NCBI GenBank assembly: GCA_010672785.1
Contig: JAAHFX010000001.1
Span: forward strand, 62,001-126,000
Direction of reading: 5' to 3'
DNA length: 64,000 bases
Source of the DNA: Sphaerospermopsis sp. SIO1G1
Lineage (GTDB): Bacteria; Cyanobacteriota; Cyanobacteriia; Cyanobacteriales; Nostocaceae
The position numbers were made by a program, and so were the translations under genes. The notes beneath the pieces are model-generated. The model did no database searches and was not told the origin of the DNA. It was given only the letters and a program-made list of their open reading frames with translations. Positions 52,357 through 62,466 of this stretch are shown here, one piece after another (position 1 is the first letter of the stretch; every line of letters begins with the position of its first letter).

Positions 52357-54609
52357 TTAAGTTGCCATTACAAGAGACGAGATCCAAGTAGCATGGAAAC
52401 CATAAGGAACACGCTGAGGTATAATTACTCGTGCTACAGGTTCAGAGGTGAAATTTTGGGCATCAATAATAAGTAACTCAGACTGCTTGACTACCGCATC
52501 CCAAACTATTGTCAGTAACCAACCATCGTCCTCAACAGTAGCACCAGGGCGGGGTGCAAAGGTAACTTCTCCACAAAATCTTCCTCTACCCAGTTCATGG
52601 GTTTGAGTGCTATTGTCCTCTAAGTCGTATTTGATGATACCATCAAAAAGTGGTTTTGGCTTCATGTATGCCGCTACTCGTGAAGCATAAACATAACGCA
52701 TTTTCCGACCTATCAACCCATCATTGATCCGAGGAAACTCACTAGCAACATGATCAATAACCTCTTCTTTGACTGAACCTGTCTTCAGATTCAACCGCCA
52801 GCGGAATAGCTCAAGAGTCTCGAGATCAATTTCTCCTAGTCTGTTGTTTTCGTCGTAAATTGGCATTAATAGGTTGCAATATTTCATCCGGCAAGCAACC
52901 AATATCACTTCATCCCCTTCCTCATAAGCATTAGCAGTATGAATAACCATACAAGGTGGTATTGAGAACCAGCGAATACTACTATTATCTCCGTGACGAG
53001 GCACGACACCAATTCGACTCAGACGTTTCCATTCAAAGTTAATAGGTAGTTTGCCGTCCATCATTCGCATTGGTTGGAAAGCAAGGGGTAAGTCTAAAAA
53101 TATACTGTATTGTTCAGTAATAGCAAAATCGTGCATCATCACCGGGCTAGGCAAATCAATGGGTACAGTTTGCAAAATTTCTCCCTCTGCCGAAACCACG
53201 CCATATTGTAAATAAGGAGGCATGATGAATGAACAGCCAAAGAAGATCATTTCACCTGTCACTGGATCAATTTTTGGGTGTGCAGTGAAAGTGCTTTCCA
53301 GTTGGCCACCAAAGGTATGAGAGCCTAATGTTTCTAAACTAGAATGATTGATTATATAAGGTTCGCCTGCTTCCCAAAGTGCTAGTAGTTTGTCAGCGTG
53401 CCATACCAAAGAAGTGTTGGCAACATTCTTCATCATGATGCCGTGGGGGCCATCAAACCTAGGTAGGTTCATCAAACCAGGCCAGATTGCTTTACCTGCT
53501 TGTTTTTCAATTTCAAAGGCTTCAGTGCGGACATAGCGATTGCGGTAGCTGGCTTTACCATTGCTGATATTTACTGCGTGTATCATGCCATCCCCATCAA
53601 ACCAGTGGTAGAGTTCAAGGGGTTGAAATTGGGGGTTTGGCCCGTTACGTAGAAACATCCCTGAGAGTTCTGGAGGGAGTTCTCCAATCACTTGCAGTTC
53701 GTCAGAGCTAGTTTCTTTGTCAATGGGGGCAAAGTTATCGTCTAGATAAATTTTACCCATATCATCTTTGAGTAAACTATCGCTTTTGGCACTGTGGAAT
53801 TGACTGAGGATCAGGTTTGGGATACGAGCATAATAACCAGAAGTCTTAATACCTTGATTGGCAATCCTTGCACCTTCTCTTGTATCGCTGATGACTTTCC
53901 CGATGAATTTTGAATCGAGAAAAATCTTCATCAATCGTTCCTGAAGCTTTTGACTACGAGTCTTTTGATCTGATAAAAATTCTAATAATTCTGCTTCTTG
54001 AGCATTAACTTCCATATCAATAGAAATCAAGGAACTAATATTTTCATATAGCTCTTGATACTTTTCGTTAGTTGGATTTTTGCCTAAATATTCTTGTAGC
54101 CATTCATAACATTGTTCAGGTGGCACAGGTTGATTCAATAGAGATTCAATTTCAGAATTATCCGTTAGTTTTTTACTAACAGCAATTTGTTTAATATATT
54201 GCTCTTCACTAGGTTCTAAAACACCATCTATCCAGGCGATACCAATCAAAGCTTTGATCAATTTTTTGTCATCTTCAAAGGAATGTGTTTGCTGTAAGCT
54301 AGTCTTTGTAATTCCTATTTCAAAATGTTCATCAACAGTTGCTTCACGACGAATGTTTTGTTTGCTAGTGTATAAAACACGTTGACGATCAGCAGTCTTG
54401 ACTACGATATACAAATCCGGATTGCTTTCAAACATTCCTCCAAAATCTTTTTCGTCATAAATGATTTTAAAGTTCCCTTGACTATCAGTCAAAGTTTCTC
54501 CCAAATCATCATCTTTGATTAAATCTTTGTCAAAAGCTTTGACAAATAAGCCAGGAATTCCTGAGTTGCTTTCAGTTTCGTAAATATGTCCACTGACTTG
54601 AAATAACAT
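52357..54609 (-). CDS. Carotenoid cleavage oxygenase-like (RPE65 family) protein with N-terminal transthyretin-like and TerB-like domains
   Basis: C-terminal ELPPELSGMFLRNGPNPQF with four candidate Fe-His motifs (TFTAHPKID, MHDFAIT, VIHTANAYEE, PYGFHATW); N-term VSGHIYETESNSGIPGLFVKAFDKD and KALIGIAWIDGVLEPSEEQYI. Confidence 0.85.
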   Translation of the reverse strand: MLFQVSGHIYETESNSGIPGLFVKAFDKDLIKDDDLGETLTDSQGNFKIIYDEKDFGGMFESNPDLYIVVKTADRQRVLYTSKQNIRREATVDEHFEIGITKTSLQQTHSFEDDKKLIKALIGIAWIDGVLEPSEEQYIKQIAVSKKLTDNSEIESLLNQPVPPEQCYEWLQEYLGKNPTNEKYQELYENISSLISIDMEVNAQEAELLEFLSDQKTRSQKLQERLMKIFLDSKFIGKVISDTREGARIANQGIKTSGYYARIPNLILSQFHSAKSDSLLKDDMGKIYLDDNFAPIDKETSSDELQVIGELPPELSGMFLRNGPNPQFQPLELYHWFDGDGMIHAVNISNGKASYRNRYVRTEAFEIEKQAGKAIWPGLMNLPRFDGPHGIMMKNVANTSLVWHADKLLALWEAGEPYIINHSSLETLGSHTFGGQLESTFTAHPKIDPVTGEMIFFGCSFIMPPYLQYGVVSAEGEILQTVPIDLPSPVMMHDFAITEQYSIFLDLPLAFQPMRMMDGKLPINFEWKRLSRIGVVPRHGDNSSIRWFSIPPCMVIHTANAYEEGDEVILVACRMKYCNLLMPIYDENNRLGEIDLETLELFRWRLNLKTGSVKEEVIDHVASEFPRINDGLIGRKMRYVYASRVAAYMKPKPLFDGIIKYDLEDNSTQTHELGRGRFCGEVTFAPRPGATVEDDGWLLTIVWDAVVKQSELLIIDAQNFTSEPVARVIIPQRVPYGFHATWISSLVMAT

Positions 54610-54787
54610 TGTTAATATATCCTCTAATTAAAATGATCACTCATCGCCATAATAGCGGGAGTAAATAGATACGTGTTGGGTATTTGAGTAGCAAATATTA
54701 CTACTTATCTACTTTTTCCCAAGCATTAACCACATAGTATAGTGTATATAAAATTCCTGGGGCAGCTTTTAGTAAACAAATTGTATT

Positions 54788-55000
54788 ATGGGAAGCAGAA
54801 GGACTAAAAAATTAGCAGCTAAATTTCCTAATCAAGCTGTAGAAAAAACCTCAATGGGAGATGCTAATATTGTCGTCTTGGGTTGGTATTATCATCAAAA
54901 AGGTATTGATGTAGAATTTCTCACTGATGATAATGGTTTAAAATCTCAAGAACCACCACCACCAACCATACCTACCCGTCGCAGTAATCGTAGAAAATAA
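54788..55000 (+). CDS. Short conserved hypothetical
   Basis: 70 aa intact ORF MGSRRTKKLAAKFPNQAVEK... Confidence 0.45.
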   Translation: MGSRRTKKLAAKFPNQAVEKTSMGDANIVVLGWYYHQKGIDVEFLTDDNGLKSQEPPPPTIPTRRSNRRK

Positions 55001-55128
55001 TAATATCTCTCTCTGCGCCTGGAGCGTCTCTGCGTGAGAAAAAAATATTAAAAAATTAAAAAACCTTCAACGATCCCCCCAACCCCACGCTACCATCAAA
55101 AACACTACCAAAACCTCAGCATCTACAC

Positions 55129-57783
55129 ATGACCATACCAGAACCCCAGCAAAATACACCTCTGAGCAATACAAACCTGGTAGAAGATCGTAGTAAGCTG
55201 AGTAAAATGTATCAGCACTACGTGGAAGTCAAAGATAAATACCCCCATGCGTTGCTGCTATATCGGGTTGGTGACTTTTTTGAAACCTTCTTTCAAGACG
55301 CTGTAACTGTTTCTAGAGAATTAGAATTAGTCCTGACTAGTAAACATGGGGGTGATGTAGGTCGAGTAGCAATGACTGGCGTACCTCATCATGCCTGGGA
55401 ACGCTACACTACTCAACTGGTAGAAAAAGGTTATGCTGTGGTAATTTGTGATCAAGTTGAAGACTCTTCTCAATCTGTAGGTTTAGTAAAACGGGAAGTA
55501 ACCCGCATCCTCACACCGGGAACTTTATTAGAAGAAGGAATGCTGAAATCCAGTCGCAATAATTACTTAGCGGCTGTGGTAATTGCGGTGAATCATTGGG
55601 GTTTAGCCTATGCAGATATATCAACTGGGGAATTTCTCACAACTCAAGGTAGTGATTTAGAACACCTCACTCAAGAATTAATGAGGTTGCAACCTTCAGA
55701 AGTTCTATTTCCCACCAATGCTCCAGATTTAGGTAGTTTACTACGTCCAGGAGAAACTTCTCCATCCCTGCCTCAGTGTTTACCACCGACGTTTTGTTAT
55801 AGTTTGCGATCGCAACTTCCCTTTTCTCAAGCAGAAGCTAGGAGTAAAATATTACAGAAATTCAAACTGCGATCGCTCGAAGGTATTGGTTGTGAACATC
55901 TCCCCTTAGCGGTTCGTGCTGCTGGGGGACTTTTGGAATATTTGGAAGATACCCAAAAACAAAATCCTGTATCTCTGCAATTATTACGCACCTATACCTT
56001 AACTGATTATTTGATTGTTGACCATCAAACCCGTCGTAATTTAGAAATTATCCAAACCGTCCGTGATGGTACATTTCATGGTTCTTTATTGTGGGCTTTG
56101 AATAGAACTAGTACCGCAATGGGAGGACGGGCGTTAAGAAGATGGTTGTTACAACCGCTACTTGATATTCGAGGTATTACAGCTAGACAAGATAGCATTC
56201 AGGAGTTGCTTGAAAATACACCTTTAAGGCAGGATTTACGAACATTATTAAGGAAAATCTATGATTTAGAACGATTAGCGGGGAGGGCAGGTTCAGGAAG
56301 AGCAAATGCACGGGATTTAGCATCTCTAGCTGATTCTATCGCCCTGTTACCCGAATTAGCTTACCTAGCCTCAGAAGCGCGATCGCCTTTTTTGAAAGCT
56401 TTACAAAAAGTACCTCCTGTGCTGGAAGAGTTGGCAAAAAAAATACAACTGCACATAGTAGAATCACCACCTACGCATTTGAAAGAAGGGGGGTTAATTC
56501 GTCCAGGGATAAATACTTTGTTGGATGAAAGAAAAGCTACAGTAGAAGCAGATCAACAATGGATTGCAACGTTGGAAGTTGATGAAAGAAATAGAACCAG
56601 TATCCCTAATTTGAAGGTCGGGTTTAATAAGACTTTTGGGTATTATATTAGTGTTTCTCGTAGTAAATATGACTTAGTTCCTGATAATTACATCCGTAAG
56701 CAAACATTGACGAATGAGGAACGTTACATTACTCCGGAGTTGAAAGAGAGAGAAGCACGGATATTGACAGCGAAAGATGACTTAAATCAGATAGAATATG
56801 AGATTTTTGCAACTTTACGGGATGAAGTGGGAGATCATGCGGATAGTATTCGGAGTATTTCTCGTGCGGTGGCTGCGGCTGATGTATTATGTGGGTTGGC
56901 TGAGTTAGCGGTACACCAGGGTTATTGTCGGCCGGAAATGGTCGAAGGTCGGGAAGTTGAGGTTATTGATGGTCGTCATCCGGTGGTGGAACAGTCTTTA
57001 CCTGCTGGGTTTTTTGTTCCTAATTCTACTTGGTTAGGAGGGAAGAATTACGGAGGAACTAACCACGAAGTAGCGAAGAAAACGAAGGAAGAAAGGAAGA
57101 AGAAAGAGAATAGTAATGTTATCCCCATCACCCCACCTCCCCACCTCCCCATCACCCCATCACCATACCCTGATTTGGTGATTTTGACTGGACCTAATGC
57201 TAGTGGTAAGAGTTGTTATTTACGTCAGGTGGGTTTAATTCAGTTAATGGCGCAAATTGGTAGTTTTGTCCCTGCTAATTCGGCTAGGTTGGGAATTTGC
57301 GATCGCATTTTTACTCGTGTTGGGGCGGTGGATGATTTAGCAACTGGTCAGTCTACTTTTATGGTAGAAATGAATGAAACTGCAAATATTTTGAATCATG
57401 CAACTGCAAAATCTTTGGTTTTGTTGGATGAAATTGGGAGAGGTACTGCAACATTTGATGGTTTATCTATTGCTTGGGCTGTGGCAGAATATTTAGCAGT
57501 GGAAATTCAAGCTCGGACTATTTTTGCAACCCATTATCATGAGTTAAATGAGTTAGCAAGTATCATTGATAATGTGGCAAATTATCAAGTTACGGTGAAA
57601 GAATTACCGGATCAAATTATCTTTTTACATCAAGTTCAACCTGGTGGTGCGGATAAGTCTTATGGTATTGAAGCGGGGAGATTAGCGGGTTTACCAAGGG
57701 TGGTAATTCAACGAGCAAAACAAGTAATGGGACAAATTGAAAAACATAGTAAAATTGCTGTGGGGTTAAGGGAAGGACTGTAA
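55129..57783 (+). CDS. mutS: DNA mismatch repair protein MutS
   Basis: [59 protein letters not shown]. Confidence 0.96.
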   Translation: MTIPEPQQNTPLSNTNLVEDRSKLSKMYQHYVEVKDKYPHALLLYRVGDFFETFFQDAVTVSRELELVLTSKHGGDVGRVAMTGVPHHAWERYTTQLVEKGYAVVICDQVEDSSQSVGLVKREVTRILTPGTLLEEGMLKSSRNNYLAAVVIAVNHWGLAYADISTGEFLTTQGSDLEHLTQELMRLQPSEVLFPTNAPDLGSLLRPGETSPSLPQCLPPTFCYSLRSQLPFSQAEARSKILQKFKLRSLEGIGCEHLPLAVRAAGGLLEYLEDTQKQNPVSLQLLRTYTLTDYLIVDHQTRRNLEIIQTVRDGTFHGSLLWALNRTSTAMGGRALRRWLLQPLLDIRGITARQDSIQELLENTPLRQDLRTLLRKIYDLERLAGRAGSGRANARDLASLADSIALLPELAYLASEARSPFLKALQKVPPVLEELAKKIQLHIVESPPTHLKEGGLIRPGINTLLDERKATVEADQQWIATLEVDERNRTSIPNLKVGFNKTFGYYISVSRSKYDLVPDNYIRKQTLTNEERYITPELKEREARILTAKDDLNQIEYEIFATLRDEVGDHADSIRSISRAVAAADVLCGLAELAVHQGYCRPEMVEGREVEVIDGRHPVVEQSLPAGFFVPNSTWLGGKNYGGTNHEVAKKTKEERKKKENSNVIPITPPPHLPITPSPYPDLVILTGPNASGKSCYLRQVGLIQLMAQIGSFVPANSARLGICDRIFTRVGAVDDLATGQSTFMVEMNETANILNHATAKSLVLLDEIGRGTATFDGLSIAWAVAEYLAVEIQARTIFATHYHELNELASIIDNVANYQVTVKELPDQIIFLHQVQPGGADKSYGIEAGRLAGLPRVVIQRAKQVMGQIEKHSKIAVGLREGL

Positions 57784-57945
57784 AATCGGTATTAAATATT
57801 AATCAAATAGAGGCTTAAAGTGAGGATGTAAATGAATTTTACCCGAACATTATTAATGTTTGTGTGGGTTATATATCTTAACCTAATTCACTCTACAATA
57901 CTCTCTGCGCCTCTGCGTGAAAAATCATACCTTGAATCAGCAACA

Positions 57946-58428
57946 CTAGAGTGCAGAGATGCTTCCCAGTGCTTTGCGAAAAATGACTTTATCATCTCCA
58001 GCTTTGTAAAATTCTCGAATCCTTGCTTCTTCCTCATAACCACTCTTTCGATAAAAAGCACGAACATATTCAAAATCTTCCAAACCAGAGGTTTCCACTA
58101 GTAGCACACGCTCACCACGTTGAGTTAGCATTTGCTCAATATAGTTTAATAAAAATGCACCACGCCCCTGTCTTTGATAATCGGGATGAATAGCAATTAG
58201 ATAAAGATTCCATGTTCCCTCAGTCATTCGCTCAGGTGCGACATAAGCAACACCCACTGGTTCATTTTCTTCATCAGTAAACCATAAACCTTCACTATTT
58301 GCCTCATCACTGAAATGTTGACTTAGCATTTGGGCAAGCTCTTCAATTTGATTTGGCTCAAATAACCCTATTGCTTCTGCTAAGGCAAGTAATTTATTTA
58401 TATCATTCGGTATTGCTAGTCGAATCAT
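57946..58428 (-). CDS. GNAT family N-acetyltransferase
   Basis: LYLIAIHPDYQRQGRGAFLLNYIEQML. Confidence 0.85.
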   Translation of the reverse strand: MIRLAIPNDINKLLALAEAIGLFEPNQIEELAQMLSQHFSDEANSEGLWFTDEENEPVGVAYVAPERMTEGTWNLYLIAIHPDYQRQGRGAFLLNYIEQMLTQRGERVLLVETSGLEDFEYVRAFYRKSGYEEEARIREFYKAGDDKVIFRKALGSISAL

Positions 58429-58841
58429 AGTGGATTTAAGTTAGTGCTATGGGTTTGCTCTCATTATTCACCCATATCACCATTTTTCACAGCCTTACTC
58501 ATAATTTTATCAAACATCTCCCTAATTCTAATTACCTTCGTGTCCTTTGCGTCCTTCGTGGTTTAATCATATTCAAGGTAAAGTATTTTATCTGCAAAAA
58601 AAACATTACCAAAACATAATTTCATCTAAATTTTTACCTTTCAACAGTAATTATTCAACATTATTTTTTAACTAAAAAAGAATAATAATTATGATTTTAA
58701 ACTATATGTATAGATAAATTTAATAATCTATCCTATCTCCGCAAATTTTCACACAACTACCCCACTAAGGTATGATATCTTTGCAGATAAATTGACCTAT
58801 CTGTAACATTTTTTCAAAGATATCAAAATCACCATCAACTA

Positions 58842-60128
58842 ATGAATGAAATTTTGTCTACCCTTGCATCTATCATTTCCGCAGAAAACAGCATTTTACC
58901 CTGGGAAAAACTCGCACCTTCACAACAACAACCTATTCAACTAGCTATAAACCCTGAAAATACTCCCAGTTGTATTGTTTATCCACACACCCAAGCTGAA
59001 CTATCCGCAGTCATGGCCACTGCTTACCAAAATAAATGGACTGTTCTTCCTTGTGGTAATGGTAGTAAATTAAGTTGGGGTGGTATCAGTAAAAATATTG
59101 ATATTGTCGTCAGTACCACACGTATTAATAATCTCATAGAACACGCTGTTGGTGATTTGACTATTACTGTAGAAGCAGGCATGAATTTTAGTCAAATCCA
59201 AGCAATATTAGCTCAAAATCAGCAAACTTTAGGTTTAGATCCTGCTTTTCCTGAATATGCTACGATGGGAGGCATTGTTTCAACTGCTGATACTGGCTCT
59301 CTTCGTCAACGTTACAACAGTATCCGCGACCAACTTTTAGGTATAACTTTTGTTCGTACTGATGGGAAAATAGCCAAAGCTGGGGGAAGAGTAGTCAAAA
59401 ATGTTGCAGGTTACGATTTAATGAAATTGTTAACCGGTGCTTTTGGAACATTAGGAATTATTTCTCAAGTCACATTCCGGGTTTATCCTCTCCCAACTGC
59501 ATCTACAACAGTTTTATTCACCGGTGAAGCTGATGCTATTTCCCAAGCTGCTACAATTATTCGCAGTTCGGAACTAACACCAATTAAAGCAGATTTATTA
59601 TCAAATCAATTAGTTTCTAGTTTGGGTTTAGAAGCTAAACATGGTTTAATTATCCAATTCCAAAGTACTCAAGAAAGTGTGAATGAACAATTAAACCGAA
59701 GTCTCGATATAGGAAAAAAATTAGATTTAAAATTTTCGGTATATGAAGATGAACATGAGCTAAACCTATGGCAACAATTACCAGAAAAAATACATGATGG
59801 TGATCATAATTCTCTAATTACTTGCAAAATAGGAGTATTACCAACTGCGGCGATGGAGGTCATTGATCAGGTCAAATTAGGTTTAATTCATATCAGTAGT
59901 GGATTGGGTATGGTACAGTTAGAAAATAAAAATCAAATTTTAGCTTTGCGTCAATTATGTGAGTCTAATTCTGGATTTTTGACTGTTTTATCTGCTCCGA
60001 TGGAGGTGAAAAAAGGTTTAGATATTTGGGGATATTCTAGTAATGCTTTATCTATTATGCAGGGAATAAAAAAACAGTTTGATAGTAATTTAATTTTAAG
60101 TCCTGGTCGGTTTATAAATGGGATTTAA
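58842..60128 (+). CDS. glcE: Glycolate oxidase FAD-binding subunit GlcE-like
   Basis: FAD_binding_4-type GNGSKLSWGG; AGGRVVKNVAGYDLMKLLTGAFGTLGII; precedes glcF. Confidence 0.88.
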   Translation: MNEILSTLASIISAENSILPWEKLAPSQQQPIQLAINPENTPSCIVYPHTQAELSAVMATAYQNKWTVLPCGNGSKLSWGGISKNIDIVVSTTRINNLIEHAVGDLTITVEAGMNFSQIQAILAQNQQTLGLDPAFPEYATMGGIVSTADTGSLRQRYNSIRDQLLGITFVRTDGKIAKAGGRVVKNVAGYDLMKLLTGAFGTLGIISQVTFRVYPLPTASTTVLFTGEADAISQAATIIRSSELTPIKADLLSNQLVSSLGLEAKHGLIIQFQSTQESVNEQLNRSLDIGKKLDLKFSVYEDEHELNLWQQLPEKIHDGDHNSLITCKIGVLPTAAMEVIDQVKLGLIHISSGLGMVQLENKNQILALRQLCESNSGFLTVLSAPMEVKKGLDIWGYSSNALSIMQGIKKQFDSNLILSPGRFINGI

Positions 60129-60190
60129 GATTGAATAATAACGAACCACAGAGAAGCGAAGAACACGAATCAAGAAGGAAAAAAAGAGTT

Positions 60191-61537
60191 ATGCAAGTTT
60201 CAGAAAATTCTGTTAATAATACTGCTAGTGTAAAAAATTTACAAGGTTTTGATGTTAATCATCCTCCAGATCCTAAGTTAATTGATAGTTGTGTGCATTG
60301 TGGGTTTTGTCTTTCTACTTGTCCTAGTTATCGGGTAATAGGTAAAGAGATGGATTCACCCAGGGGTAGAATTTATTTGATGGATGCTATTAATGAAGGG
60401 GAAATTGCTTTAAATACAGCCACTGTTCAACATTTTGATTCTTGTTTAGGATGTCTTGCTTGTGTGTCTACTTGTCCTTCTGGTGTACAGTATGATAAGT
60501 TAATTTCTGCTACTCGTCATCAGGTACAAAGAAATTATGATCGTAGTTTTGGTGATAAATTAATTAGACAATTAATATTTTCGCTATTTCCTAATCCTGA
60601 TGTTTTAAGAATTTTACTCTTACCTCTGTTTGTTTATCAGAAATTGGGTATTTCTAAATTATTACGTGCTACTGGGTTAATGAAAAAAATATCTCCCAGA
60701 CTAGCCGCAATGGAGTCTATTTTACCAGAAATTACTGTTAAGTCTTTTCAAGATAATTTACCTGATGTTATTCCTGCACAGGGTGAAAAAAGATATCGGG
60801 TAGGAGTAATTTTAGGATGTGTACAACGTCTGTTTTTCTCTCCTGTAAATGAAGCAACGGTGAGAGTTTTAACCGCTAATGGTTGTGAAGTTGTAATTCC
60901 TAAATCTCAAGGTTGTTGTGCAGCACTTCCTGAACACCAAGGACAAACTGAACAAGCAAAAGCTTTAGCAAGACAAATGATTGATAGTTTTGCGGATACA
61001 AATGTGGATTTTGTCATTATTAATGCTGCTGGTTGTGGTCATACTTTGAAAGAATATGGTCATATTTTAGCTGATGATCCAGAATATGCCCAAAAAGCAA
61101 AAGACTTTGCTAATAAGGTGAAAGATGCACAGGAATTTTTAGCGACTGTGGGTTTAACTGCTGAACTTTCTCCTTTAGCTGATGCACCTTTGAATTTAGT
61201 TTATCAAGATGCTTGTCATTTATTGCATGGTCAAAAAATTAGTGTTCAACCTCGTCAAGTTTTAAAACAAATTCCGGGAATAACTTTAAAAGAACCTTTA
61301 GATGCTGCTTTATGTTGTGGAAGTGCTGGGGTTTATAATATGCTCCAACCAGAAATTGCTGAGGAATTAGGTAAACAAAAAGCACAGAATTTAGTTAATA
61401 CTGGCGCTGCTGTTATTGCTTCTCCTAACCCTGGTTGTAGTTTACAAATTAGTAAATATTTGGAAGGTCAAAGTATTCCTGTAATTCATCCAATGGAATT
61501 GTTAGATTTTTCTATTCGGGGAGAAAAGTTAAAGTAA
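60191..61537 (+). CDS. glcF: Glycolate oxidase iron-sulfur subunit GlcF-like
   Basis: Two 4Fe-4S motifs SCVHCGFCLSTCPSY and SCLGCLACVSTCPSG; CCG motifs; start proposed at MQVSENS. Confidence 0.9.
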   Translation: MQVSENSVNNTASVKNLQGFDVNHPPDPKLIDSCVHCGFCLSTCPSYRVIGKEMDSPRGRIYLMDAINEGEIALNTATVQHFDSCLGCLACVSTCPSGVQYDKLISATRHQVQRNYDRSFGDKLIRQLIFSLFPNPDVLRILLLPLFVYQKLGISKLLRATGLMKKISPRLAAMESILPEITVKSFQDNLPDVIPAQGEKRYRVGVILGCVQRLFFSPVNEATVRVLTANGCEVVIPKSQGCCAALPEHQGQTEQAKALARQMIDSFADTNVDFVIINAAGCGHTLKEYGHILADDPEYAQKAKDFANKVKDAQEFLATVGLTAELSPLADAPLNLVYQDACHLLHGQKISVQPRQVLKQIPGITLKEPLDAALCCGSAGVYNMLQPEIAEELGKQKAQNLVNTGAAVIASPNPGCSLQISKYLEGQSIPVIHPMELLDFSIRGEKLK

Positions 61538-61746
61538 GAAATTATTTTTCAGTTTTCAGCTTTTTAGTTCAAGATTCATAATTTACCATTTTATTACAGA
61601 TAGTTGGCATTCATTTAACTGCAAATGTTAACCCTAAAGATATGATGGTAAATTACAATTTTTAAACTGAATGCTGAATGCTGAATATTTAAAATAAAAT
61701 TTTCATGGTAAAATAAATCTGTTGTCAATAATCTGTATGTGATTAA

Positions 61747-62013
61747 ATGTCTAAATCAATCAATATTAATGATGCAAAAGACCAGCTTCTTCAACTGCCT
61801 GAACAGTTGAATAATGAACCTGCCGTAATTATTACTGATGAAGAATTACCAGTAATGGTAGCAATTAGTTATGAAAGATATATATCTATCTTGGAAACTA
61901 TGGATATTTTATCAGATCCAGAATTTAAAGATCAATTAATAGCTGGAATTAAGGAAGATCAAGAAGGTAAACGAATAAGTTGGTCAGAAGCTATGCAAGA
62001 ATTAGAATGGTAA
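61747..62013 (+). CDS. Phd/YefM-like antitoxin
   Basis: 88 aa MSKSININDAKDQLLQLPEQLNNEPAVIITDEELPVMVAISYERYISILETMDIL. Confidence 0.7.
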   Translation: MSKSININDAKDQLLQLPEQLNNEPAVIITDEELPVMVAISYERYISILETMDILSDPEFKDQLIAGIKEDQEGKRISWSEAMQELEW

Positions 62014-62016
62014 ATC

Positions 62017-62100
62017 ATGGCAAAAAATAGGATTATTGTTGTTATTGCAGGTATAGGAATGCGTAGAGAGGGTGATAAACAAGATATTTATTCTATTTGA
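62017..62100 (+). pseudogene. Possible internally deleted RelE/ParE-like toxin remnant
   Basis: 27-codon ORF MAKNRIIVVIAGIGMRREGDKQDIYSI* 3 bp after antitoxin stop. Confidence 0.4.
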
Positions 62101-62160
62101 AAACAACGTTAGAAGAATAGTTAAGAATATAAGTCGGCAAAAAGTTATACAAAAAATAAT

Positions 62161-62316
62161 CTATAGGACTCCTATTTGAGTTTTGAATAAAATTAGGTAT
62201 TGTAGGGTGTGTTAGAACGGAGTTCGTAACGCACCCTTATTAAGGCTTTGGTGCGTTAAGCTATCATTAACACACCCTACTTGTCTTTTCAAGAATCAAA
62301 TATTATCCCTATAAGT
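62161..62316 (+). mobile_element. MITE/REP-like family D palindromic element
   Basis: CTATAGGACTCCTATTTGAGTTTTGAA...GTAGGGTGTGTTA...TAACACACCCTAC...TTCAAGAATCAAATATTATCCCTATAAG. Confidence 0.75.
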
Positions 62317-62466
62317 CTTGAAAAACTTAATCTTTACTTTATTGATATGAAAAAATGATCATGTTCTTCTTAATCATAAAAATATTGCTTTACCCAGTGG
62401 CAGAATTCAATCAGCAATTGTAAAATCAGGGCATCATCTGACCAGGTTATTTTTTCCCATTGTCCT

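Noticed and set aside
60131-60190. N-terminal extension MNNNEPQRSEEHESRRKKRV of GlcF
   Set aside because: DNA is an accacagag...gaagaacacgaa repeat-like sequence and a better start exists at 60191
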